Positions 52,456 to 59,814 of a stretch of 64,000 nucleotides of DNA are shown piece by piece. The notes below the pieces were generated by a model that was given only the letters and a program-made list of their open reading frames with translations, made no database searches and had not been told where the DNA came from. This DNA comes from Microbacterium paraoxydans (GTDB lineage: Bacteria; Actinomycetota; Actinomycetes; Actinomycetales; Microbacteriaceae): contig NZ_CP064873.1 in assembly GCF_019056515.1 (NCBI RefSeq), positions 62,001 through 126,000 of the forward strand. The letters run 5' to 3'. The number at the start of each line of letters is the position of its first letter. The stretch's first letter is position 1. Both the position numbers and the translations under genes were made by a program.

Positions 52456-54506
52456 GTGAGGAGTGCTGCGGCCCGGATGAGCCCCGCAAGCCCCATACCG
52501 CCGGTGACGCGTGCTGTGTTCCCGAGCCGGTGCAGACTACCGTGCCCCCGGCTCACGAGGAAGGCGACGCGTGCTGCGGCCCAGCCCTGCCGTCCAAAGA
52601 CAGCACGGGCGACGATGAACACGAGGTCCGTCCGCCGTGGTGGCGCGACATCGCCCTGCTCCCGTCCGCACTCTCTGGCCTGTTCCTGAGCGCCGGCTAC
52701 GCGCTGGAATGGGCGGGTATCGAGATCCCCGCGCTCGTTCTGCAGTGGGCTGCTCTGCTGGCCGGGGCATATACGTTTGTTCCCGGTGCGATCCGCCGGC
52801 TGCTCCGGGGTCGGCTCGGCGTCGGGCTGCTGATGACCATCGCCGCGATCGGTGCGGTTCTGCTCGGCCACGTCGGTGAGGCTGCGACATTGGCGTTCCT
52901 GTTCTCGCTGGCGGAAGCTCTCGAGGACCGCGCGATGGATCGGGCGAAAGAGGGTCTGCGTGCGCTGCTGTCCCTGATTCCCGAGACGGTGCGTGTCTCT
53001 CGTCTCGCTGGTGACACGACGCTCCCGGTCACGGATGTCCGTGAGCTTGACATCCTCATCGTCGGGGCGGGTGAGCGCGTCGCCACCGATGGTGTTGTCG
53101 TCGAAGGCCGATCAAGCCTGGACACCTCGCCGATCACAGGAGAGTCCATCCCTGTCGACGTGTACCCCGGCAGTGCGGTCGCGGCGGGCTCGGTGAATGG
53201 TGCATCGACGCTGCGGATCGAGGCGACCGCGGATGGGCGCGACAACTCGCTCACTCAGATCGTGTCCCTCGTGGAGCAGGCCCACGCACGAAAGGGCGAC
53301 CGCGCACGGCTTGCTGACCGGATCGCCCGCCCTCTCGTGCCCGTGGTGCTGATCGCAGCGGCCCTCGTCGCCGTGTTCGGGTTCGTCGTGGGAGATCCGT
53401 CGACGTGGATCGAGCGTGCACTCGTTGTTCTGGTCGCGGCGTCTCCCTGTGCTCTTGCGATCGCGGTGCCGGTCACGGTGATCAGCGCTATCGGTTCCGC
53501 GTCGAAGTTCGGCGTCGTGATCAAGTCCGGGGAGGCGTTCGAGCAGCTCGGCACCATCCAGGCAGTCGCGCTGGACAAGACCGGCACCCTCACACGCAAC
53601 GAACCGACCGTTGTCGACGTGCGCCCCGCAGGCGGCATCTCACGCGACGAGCTGCTGACCTGGGCGGGAGCAGTCGAAGCGACAAGCAGCCACCCTCTCG
53701 CTGCCGCGATCACCGCGGCCGCACCCAGTTCAGCTGCGGCCGTGGACGTGGTCGAAGACGCCGGCCACGGCATCACCGGCCGCGTCGACGGCACCCTGGT
53801 CCGCGTCGGCAACGTCCGCTGGCTCGCCCCCGGCGTACTCGCCACGGCCGCTGACGAGATGGCCGAAGACGGCATGACCGTGGTCGTCGTTGAAGCGGAC
53901 GGCACAATCGCGGGTCTCATCGGCATCCGTGACGAGCTGCGCCCCGAATCCGCAGAGACCTTACGGCTCCTGCAGGATGCCGGGATCAGGATCACAATGA
54001 TTACCGGCGACAACCAGCGCACCGCCCGTGCGATCGCCGCGCAGGCGGGCATCACCGACGTCCGCGCAGAGCAGCTGCCCCCGGACAAGGCCGCGGTCAT
54101 CGAACAACTCGCAGCCGGGCGCCCAACGGCCATGGTCGGTGACGGCATCAACGATGCCCCCGCCCTTGCGACCGCGACCGTCGGGATCGCCATGGGATTG
54201 AAGGGGTCGGCTGCGGCGATCGAGTCCGCCGACGTCGCCTTCACCAGGAACGACCTGCGACTGATCCCTGGCGCCCTCGCCCACGCCCGTCGCGGCCGCC
54301 GCATCATGACCGCGAACATCGTGCTCGCCCTCGCGATCATCGTCGTCCTCTTCCCACTCGCGCTCTTCGGTGTGCTCGGGCTAGCCGGCGTGGTCCTCGT
54401 GCACGAGATCGCAGAAGTGTTCGTGATCCTCAACGGCGTTCGTGCTGCGCGGCGCCCTGCAGCCCTGCGCGCCCTTGCAGCAACGCCCGAATCCGTCCGC
54501 GTCTGA
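52452..54506 (+). CDS. P1B-type heavy-metal ATPase with SPC motif and CC-rich head
   Basis: The 684-residue ATPase has three CC units in its first ~45 residues (EECCGPDE, DACCVPE, DACCGPA), about eight membrane segments, the channel motif SPC (331-333) instead of CPC, the phosphorylation motif DKTGT with Asp375, and GDGINDAPAL. SPC is typical of P1B-4 pumps (Co, Fe, sometimes Cd/Zn), but the last segment reads HEIAEVFVILN rather than the usual HEGGT or HEGST. CmtR upstream points to Cd or Pb. GTG 52452 was chosen over GTG 52443 because of the overlap with cmtR. The 269 bases that follow hold no recognisable gene. Confidence 0.92.
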   Translation: MSEECCGPDEPRKPHTAGDACCVPEPVQTTVPPAHEEGDACCGPALPSKDSTGDDEHEVRPPWWRDIALLPSALSGLFLSAGYALEWAGIEIPALVLQWAALLAGAYTFVPGAIRRLLRGRLGVGLLMTIAAIGAVLLGHVGEAATLAFLFSLAEALEDRAMDRAKEGLRALLSLIPETVRVSRLAGDTTLPVTDVRELDILIVGAGERVATDGVVVEGRSSLDTSPITGESIPVDVYPGSAVAAGSVNGASTLRIEATADGRDNSLTQIVSLVEQAHARKGDRARLADRIARPLVPVVLIAAALVAVFGFVVGDPSTWIERALVVLVAASPCALAIAVPVTVISAIGSASKFGVVIKSGEAFEQLGTIQAVALDKTGTLTRNEPTVVDVRPAGGISRDELLTWAGAVEATSSHPLAAAITAAAPSSAAAVDVVEDAGHGITGRVDGTLVRVGNVRWLAPGVLATAADEMAEDGMTVVVVEADGTIAGLIGIRDELRPESAETLRLLQDAGIRITMITGDNQRTARAIAAQAGITDVRAEQLPPDKAAVIEQLAAGRPTAMVGDGINDAPALATATVGIAMGLKGSAAAIESADVAFTRNDLRLIPGALAHARRGRRIMTANIVLALAIIVVLFPLALFGVLGLAGVVLVHEIAEVFVILNGVRAARRPAALRALAATPESVRV

Positions 54507-54775
54507 CCCACCCGACCTCGACGACAACCGCGCCACCGATCTGGAGATAGCCATTCAGGCGGCTCTTCGAGGCTGAACAAGTCACCCGTCGGCGACCCAT
54601 CAGTGGGCGAGCCACCCTGCTGCGCGAAGCGAGAGACCGCGAACGCTTCGAAGCGGGGCGGTAGCACCGGAAGCGGATCGATTCGCCAGCTACATAGTCG
54701 GCCGAGTTTCCCGCAAGGGGCTGTCCCTCTATCGAGCGACGGGCCGACGATGAAGCTCACGACGAAAGGAGCAAC

Positions 54776-55003
54776 ATGCCTACCGGAGACGTTGAGACCT
54801 TCCACGAGGACGGCGCATGGCACAACCGCGTGACCGGCGACAGCTCGACCACAGGCGGCCCGCATCAGACGAAAAAGGATGCCGTGGCCGCGGGGCGTGA
54901 CCTCGCGAGGGAACGTAAGGTTGAGCACATCATCAAGAACGAGAACGGGCAGATTGCGGAGCGCAACAGCTACGGCAACGACCCGCGAGACGTGAAGGGC
55001 TGA
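54776..55003 (+). CDS. DUF2188 domain protein
   Basis: The 75-residue protein matches the short DUF2188 fold: WHNRVTGDSSTTGGPHQTKKDAVAAGRDLAR, followed by VEHIIKNENGQIAERNSYGNDPRDVKG. AAAGGAG lies five bases upstream. DUF2188 genes are small accessory genes of unknown role, often near DNA-repair ligases, as here; the ligase starts three bases after its stop. Confidence 0.9.
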   Translation: MPTGDVETFHEDGAWHNRVTGDSSTTGGPHQTKKDAVAAGRDLARERKVEHIIKNENGQIAERNSYGNDPRDVKG

Positions 55004-55006
55004 GCT

Positions 55007-55999
55007 GTGCCCCTGCCGGCCGGGCTGCGTCCGCCGCTAGGCGTGGCGTTGGCCCGGCCGGTGGAAACGGTCCCGGCCGCGGATGCGCTGCCCGGCGGGG
55101 CGAGGTATGAACCGAAGTGGGATGGATTTCGGCTGCTGCTCGTGGTCGACGACGACATCACTTTGTGGTCGAGACAGGGTAAGAACCTCACCCGCGCCTT
55201 TCCCGAACTGGTAGCGGCGGCCGCGCAGCTTCCCAACGGTGTCATCCTCGATGGTGAGGCCGTGGTGTGGTCGGACGACCGCCTGGACTTCGATGCGCTG
55301 CTGCGCCGCACGAACGGCAGCTCCAGCACCGTCGCAAAGCTCTCCCGCGCACAGCCGGCATCGTATGTGGCCTTCGACATTCTCGCGATCGCGGATCGTG
55401 ACGCACGCGATCTACGCCTGGACGATCGGCGCACGTTGCTCGAAGAGTTGGCGCGGGAGTGGTCTCCGCCGCTGAACCTCTCTCCTGTCACCGCGGATGC
55501 TGCGGAAGCCGCACGGTGGTTCCGTGCGCTCGTGGCGTCGGGGATTGAAGGGCTCGTCGTCAAGGGCGGGGCACAGCCCTACGTCGGCGGCGATCGAACG
55601 TGGGTGAAGGTGAAACACCATGACACGCTGGACGTCATCTGTGCCGCCGTGATCGGATCGCGCGAGCGTCCCGAAGAACTCGTGGTCGGGCTGCCGATAG
55701 ACGGCGAGCTGCGGATCGTGGGCCGCTCGGCACGCCTGGCGGCGAACACGGCGCGGAAACTGGGCCGACTGCTGCAGGAGCCTGCGGCATCTCACCCGTG
55801 GCCGCAGGAGGTGAAGCCGGGAGCCCTGAGCCGTTTCAACCGATCAGGACGAGAGCCGGTACGACTGACGCTCGTGCAGCCGCTGGTCGTCGAGATCTCA
55901 GCGGACGTGGCGATGGCGGGCCAGTCCTTCCGCCATGTCGTGCGGTTCGTCCGCGCCCGGCCGGAGATCCCCGTCGCGGAGGTCGAGCCCTCCCGCTGA
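55007..55999 (+). CDS. ATP-dependent DNA ligase (LigC-like)
   Basis: The 330-residue enzyme has the adenylation motif EPKWDGFR with Lys37, the motif ILDGEAVVW, EGLVVKGG and WVKVKHHDTLDV, and a short OB domain. No primase or nuclease domain is present, so it is like actinobacterial LigC rather than LigD. It probably seals nicks in repair; a role in the element's own replication or repair is only inference. The GTG start immediately follows DUF2188. Confidence 0.92.
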   Translation: MPLPAGLRPPLGVALARPVETVPAADALPGGARYEPKWDGFRLLLVVDDDITLWSRQGKNLTRAFPELVAAAAQLPNGVILDGEAVVWSDDRLDFDALLRRTNGSSSTVAKLSRAQPASYVAFDILAIADRDARDLRLDDRRTLLEELAREWSPPLNLSPVTADAAEAARWFRALVASGIEGLVVKGGAQPYVGGDRTWVKVKHHDTLDVICAAVIGSRERPEELVVGLPIDGELRIVGRSARLAANTARKLGRLLQEPAASHPWPQEVKPGALSRFNRSGREPVRLTLVQPLVVEISADVAMAGQSFRHVVRFVRARPEIPVAEVEPSR

Positions 56000-56006
56000 T
56001 CCAGGG

Positions 56007-56339
56007 TCACCAGACGTCGGTCGGCGCCGAAATGCGCTGGCACGCTCCCTGCCATATCCAGCACCGCAGCGTCTCATCGTCGATCGTCACCTCGACGCCC
56101 ACGGCATCCGCGGTCCAGCGCTTCACCTGCACGACGCAGCGCACGTTCGTATCCCCGAACTGCAGCCACGCGTGACCCCATAGGCGCGTTTGCTCGGGAA
56201 CGATCGTGAGAGGCTGCCCGTGCAACCGCAGCTGGAGTGCGTCGAGGGTACGCAACGGCCCGCGCTTGCGAGCCTCGCGCAGCTCTCGCTGTTCGCCCCT
56301 CTGCGCCGGCAGATGCGGGTAGCGCTTGTTCGTTCCCAC
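56007..56339 (-). CDS. Hypothetical protein, convergent with the ligase
   Basis: The 110-residue protein is not recognised. The N-terminus is charged and helical; the second half contains QFGDTNVRCVVQVKRWTADAVGVEV and ends with a Trp/Cys-rich stretch. It looks coding, since its codon use matches neighbours. Proteins of this size beside LigC-like ligases occur in other actinobacteria, but I know of no function. Confidence 0.6.
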   Translation of the reverse strand: MGTNKRYPHLPAQRGEQRELREARKRGPLRTLDALQLRLHGQPLTIVPEQTRLWGHAWLQFGDTNVRCVVQVKRWTADAVGVEVTIDDETLRCWIWQGACQRISAPTDVW

Positions 56340-56870
56340 CGCTACATCGTGGCGTCAGCAGCGGACGTTCGGGGTTTCGGTTAGCCGGCCCTATCGGTCC
56401 ATCCCGCGATAACGTGTCCTCTGACGCTTGGCAGCGTCACGTGCAACCCGGGTGGCTTCGGCGTCGCGGGCGGTGCAAGCCGTGGCTTCCGCGGCTCGCG
56501 CGCTCTGCCGCTTGCGGGCAGTCTCGGTATCGCGCGCCCGTCGTTGCGTCCGATGAGCTGAAGACACGCGGCGGCGATCGATTTCTTCTGTTCGGCGTGC
56601 GAAAATCGTCACTGTAGTCGGACGAGCTGCGCAGGATCTTCAATCGCGACATCGCGTCCACTAACTGCAGGCGGTGCCGCCGAACTGCACCCCTCCGTGG
56701 TGTTCGTTGGCGCCCAGCCGGGAGTGGTGGGTACAAGGCTGCTCAGGCCGCGCTCTGAAGGGATGGATCGCTCGCCGTGAGTGAAGCGGTCGAAGTGGTC
56801 CTCCGTCAAAGCGCCCCCGATCTCCGATAAGGGTGCTCGAAAGTCGGGGAGGGTAGCGCGAGAGAAAAGT
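56340..56870. other. Gap without a confident gene
   Basis: The 530 bases here contain one weak minus-strand frame (56391-56612, 73 residues, GTG start, almost only Arg, Ala, Thr, Glu), which has no ribosome site and reads like non-coding GC-rich sequence. I see no transposon end, RNA gene or terminator with certainty. GC is lower than in the chromosome part. Confidence 0.5.
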
Positions 56871-57230
56871 ATGATCGCGTTCATGGTCTCGTCGGACACT
56901 GTCGATCTCACTCGTCGTCTCACCGCCGCCCTCGGTCCGACTCTCGTTTCAACGCTGGCAGGTTCCAGAGACACGCGAGCTGCGCTCAGTTGGAGCGAGG
57001 AAGGTGGGAACCGTCCTAGCCAGGACGCACTCCGGCGCCTCGAGTGCGCCGACGCGGTCTGGCGCACGGTTAGCGGCGCCGAAGGTGACCAGGTGGCCCG
57101 GCTGTGGTTTGTCGGCGCCAATCCGTTTCTTCATAATGAGGACACTGCGATCACTGCGATCCGTGACGGCCGATTCGATGAAGTCATCGGTGCTGCTCAG
57201 GCGCTGGCGGACGATTCATTCACGGGGTAG
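56871..57230 (+). CDS. MbcA/ParS/Xre antitoxin-like protein (DUF2384), no toxin partner
   Basis: The 119-residue protein has a short N-terminal helical part and a C-terminal domain resembling the toxin-binding domain of the MbcA/ParS/Xre antitoxin family, including LWFVGANPFLHNEDTAITAIRDG. In typical pairs a RES or MbcT toxin follows, but the next gene here is on the opposite strand and overlaps the end. It may be an orphan regulator. ATG 56871 or 56883 can serve as start. Confidence 0.7.
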   Translation: MIAFMVSSDTVDLTRRLTAALGPTLVSTLAGSRDTRAALSWSEEGGNRPSQDALRRLECADAVWRTVSGAEGDQVARLWFVGANPFLHNEDTAITAIRDGRFDEVIGAAQALADDSFTG

Positions 57231-57438
57231 GCGGCTGCGATCGGTCGTTGTCGACTAGCGCTCGAAGTGCCGCCCGCATTTCGACTCGAGCTGCTTCTGG
57301 CGACAGGTTCCCAGCTAGTATTCGCCGAACGCGATCGACCTCCTCGCGGGCCAGTCGATGACCTCCGAGCTGGTGCCCAACCTCGATCGCAGCCAGCACT
57401 CGTCGCGCTTGTGGATCCAAAGACGAGTCATTGTTCAT
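57220..57438 (-). CDS. Small protein with VbhA-like motif
   Basis: The 72-residue protein starts MNNDSSLDPQARRVL and contains RILAGNLSPEAARVEM, which resembles small VbhA-type antitoxin helices, although no Fic-type toxin lies nearby. GAGGA is six bases before the ATG, which sets the start; the longer frame was rejected. It overlaps the end of the MbcA-like gene. Function unknown. Confidence 0.6.
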   Translation of the reverse strand: MNNDSSLDPQARRVLAAIEVGHQLGGHRLAREEVDRVRRILAGNLSPEAARVEMRAALRALVDNDRSQPPTP

Positions 57439-57559
57439 TGCTGTCCTCTGAGAATTGATAGCGAGCCCGCGACCCCGGGGGCACTGCCCACGAACGATCT
57501 CGTCATCGCTTTGGCGGTCGTCGCAATCTGAGTCGATGTTCGGCCCAGGCCACCTCAAG

Positions 57560-58264
57560 TCACCTGTCTGCAATTGAGGCGATGACTGCCGCAACCCGGT
57601 GAGGGTCGCGGTGGCCGAGCAACCACTGTGCTGGAGTTAGGTGCCTGAGTTCGAGGGACGGGTCCGTCATGAATGCATAGACACGGTCAGCCGGCCAGGA
57701 CTTTGGGAATGCCTGTCCTACCACTGCGATGCCCTCGACAACCGTGCAGAATCTGTCGAACTGCCACACCGGATATCGACGTTTACGGTTCACGAGGAAG
57801 TAGTAGAGGGAGCCCTGCTGCGCGCGCCGTCGGACCTGGCGCAGGCCGATCATCAGGAAGTCGGCTGTTTCGTCATCGCTCCAGGAATCGATGACGGCTT
57901 CGAGCCGAAGCCGGTATTCGACGCGAAGCCGGCGGTTCGACCTACCGGGCGCTATGGTCTGGGCTGCCGCTGACTCACTGTCGGTGAGCGCCTCGGCGAC
58001 GGACGTTTCAGGCGGCGCGAACAGATCGCCTGAGGTCTCGAGTACGAGGTCCACCATCGTGTGGAGCAGTGCGTCGACGAGCTTCCAATCGCGCCCAGCT
58101 TCCGCCGCGGCCTGCACAAGGCGCGTGAACGATTCGAGAACTGCTTCGATCCCCTCCTGGTCCTGGTCCTGGTCCTGGCGGTGGTCCTGGCCGTTGTCGC
58201 GATCGCGACTGCTGTCTTGATATGAGAGGGAACCTCCCTCAGGGTCTTGCGGCGCGCCGGGCAC
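57560..58264 (-). CDS. Hypothetical protein with RYPxWQF domain, paralogue 1
   Basis: The 234-residue protein starts with a very polar Asp/Gln-rich part, followed by helices. The C-terminal ~110 residues hold an HTH-like region (ETADFLMIGLRQVRRRAQQG) and RYPVWQFD, FPKSW, FMTDPS, LTPAQWLLGHRDPHRVAAVI. The same set occurs at the end of the neighbour at 58,239. The GTG at 58264 was chosen because GGAGG precedes it by six bases; it overlaps the upstream gene by 26 bases. The domain looks like a DNA-binding plus partner-binding module; no known function. Confidence 0.7.
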   Translation of the reverse strand: MPGAPQDPEGGSLSYQDSSRDRDNGQDHRQDQDQDQEGIEAVLESFTRLVQAAAEAGRDWKLVDALLHTMVDLVLETSGDLFAPPETSVAEALTDSESAAAQTIAPGRSNRRLRVEYRLRLEAVIDSWSDDETADFLMIGLRQVRRRAQQGSLYYFLVNRKRRYPVWQFDRFCTVVEGIAVVGQAFPKSWPADRVYAFMTDPSLELRHLTPAQWLLGHRDPHRVAAVIASIADR

Positions 58265-59195
58265 TGGACACCTCCGATGCCTCAAGCGCGTCGGCGACGC
58301 GGCGCGGATCGTTTCCGCGCATCAACCAATCGACCGGGGAAACTAAGCCGCCGTCTCCCTCAAGGTGCCGGTTCGGGGTCGTCATGAACGAGTTGATCGT
58401 CACTGTTGCCCAGTGCTTTGGGATGGCGGGAACAACGGTTGAGGCTCCCGGCACAACTTTGAATTTCGGGCGCCCGGCGAACTGCCAGGACGGGTACCGC
58501 AATTGCGAGCCGCATCCCACAGCATGCAGGTAGCCACGGCGGGTGAGCCGTCGCAAGACAGTCGGAGTCACACGCAGCAGCACGTGCGCGGCGTCCGCAC
58601 TCAGCGAGTCCTCCGACTCAACGCGGTTCGCCAAGGACTCCCCGGGGCGCTCATGGCTGCTTTCGCGCGCTCGGGTGTTCCGCGCTCGAGACTGCGCGCG
58701 GAAGCGCGGACCTACTCTCAGACTCCGCGCCACTTGCTTGTCGTACCCGATATAGCCACGACGACGCCATTCGATGGCTACATGCCGACGGAGATCATTG
58801 GCTGCGCGTCGGCGATCCGAAGCGTCCCAATCCGTCGGAAGACGAGACGGTATTCCGCCCGACTCGGGGAGCAAGTGTTCGAAAAGCTCCCGAAACGTAG
58901 GTCCCTGCGAGTGGCGACGCCGATACTGGGCTATGAAGATCGCGGCGGCCAGCGCCCATTCGTCAGCTGTGTCGTCGCTTGTGAGCTCCTCGAAGGCGTA
59001 GCTCCAGGCTGCGGGCGGGGGGTGCTTTGTGGTTCGCCACCAAGCCGACCATGCCGTTTGTGCCACGATCACCCTCACAATCGCGGTCGCACGCGACGGG
59101 CCTGCCCTGCGGTGCGACCGCGGTGTCCGAAGGGCGGGCAGCACACGTGCAGAGTGGAGAGGATCCGGCAGAAGTCGATTGTTTCGTATGGCCAC
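58239..59195 (-). CDS. Hypothetical protein with RYPxWQF domain, paralogue 2
   Basis: The 318-residue protein has an N-terminal domain with RRRHSQGPTFRELFEHLLPE and SLRVGPRFR, a basic linker, and a C-terminal domain like paralogue 1 (VLLRVTPTVLRRLTRRGYLH, RYPSWQFAG, IPKHW, FMTTPN, VSPVDWLMRGNDPRRVADAL). It starts at GTG 59195 (or TTG 59198) just after a CATAAT box, so it may be leaderless. Divergent from the XRE gene. Unknown function; I infer DNA binding. Confidence 0.7.
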   Translation of the reverse strand: MAIRNNRLLPDPLHSARVLPALRTPRSHRRAGPSRATAIVRVIVAQTAWSAWWRTTKHPPPAAWSYAFEELTSDDTADEWALAAAIFIAQYRRRHSQGPTFRELFEHLLPESGGIPSRLPTDWDASDRRRAANDLRRHVAIEWRRRGYIGYDKQVARSLRVGPRFRAQSRARNTRARESSHERPGESLANRVESEDSLSADAAHVLLRVTPTVLRRLTRRGYLHAVGCGSQLRYPSWQFAGRPKFKVVPGASTVVPAIPKHWATVTINSFMTTPNRHLEGDGGLVSPVDWLMRGNDPRRVADALEASEVSSARRAARP

Positions 59196-59206
59196 CAAAA
59201 TTATGG

Positions 59207-59233
59207 CATACCTGTAAGCCCATACCGGTAAGC
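59207..59233. repeat. Tandem CATACCNGTAAGC repeats in the XRE divergent promoter
   Basis: Two direct copies of CATACCNGTAAGC (59207-59219, 59221-59233) with a 14-base period lie between the two divergent genes, next to the CATAAT box of the paralogue gene. They are a plausible binding site for the adjacent XRE protein. Confidence 0.55.
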
Positions 59234-59254
59234 AATCCCGGAAACGCTAGAGAC

Positions 59255-59539
59255 GTGACTGGGCGCAGGCGGACGAGCGACGTCGAATGGGCTGTGTTCG
59301 CACAGAGCCTCGGCGTGCGCCTCCGCCAGCTTCGGCAAGAAGCTGGATTGAGCCAGGAAGAGGTGGCTTCACGCGCGAACCTCAGCCGTTTCATCTATCG
59401 GCAGTACGAGAGCGGTGAGTCGAGGCGAGGCGAGCCGATGAACCCGGCGTTGCGTTCTATCATCGCGATCTCGCAGGTATTCGAAGTGTCGATCGACACG
59501 CTGCTTCCGCACCCTTTTCCCGACCTTCGCAGTCGTTGA
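59255..59539 (+). CDS. XRE family transcriptional regulator
   Basis: The 94-residue protein is a single Cro/C1-type HTH (LGVRLRQLRQEAGLSQEEVASRANLSRFIYRQYE, residues ~17-50) with a short C-terminal helix. The GTG at 59255 was chosen because it begins shortly before the HTH and is in the intergenic space; the longer frame lies opposite the paralogue gene. It probably controls itself and the divergent paralogue pair. The 275 bases after it (59,540-59,814) contain no gene that I can support. Confidence 0.85.
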   Translation: MTGRRRTSDVEWAVFAQSLGVRLRQLRQEAGLSQEEVASRANLSRFIYRQYESGESRRGEPMNPALRSIIAISQVFEVSIDTLLPHPFPDLRSR

Positions 59540-59814
59540 GCCGCTGCTGTCGGGAGACGGTGACCTGGCCCTCTGCTGAGCTTCCAGAGCGCCAGCAGGA
59601 CTCTCAGATCGATCGGAGATGTGGGCGCCCGGTGGACCGAAGGGGTGCGGGTGACCGGCGCCCACGTCCGGCAGAGTCCGCAGTATCCACCAACCTCCGG
59701 AATCCTGCTTTCTCTGACCTGGCGTTCGGAATGCCCTGCGCATTCGAGGGCACCTGCAACCGCGACACCCTCGCAGGCTCTCAATGAGTCACCGATCGAT
59801 GTGTCAGACACGCT

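Noticed and set aside
53255..54928. A 557-residue minus-strand frame opposite the P1B ATPase
   Set aside because: Shadow of the ATPase; Ser/Arg/Ala-rich and no motif.
56391..56612. A 73-residue Arg/Ala-rich frame as a gene
   Set aside because: No ribosome site, GTG start and biased composition; it may be chance.
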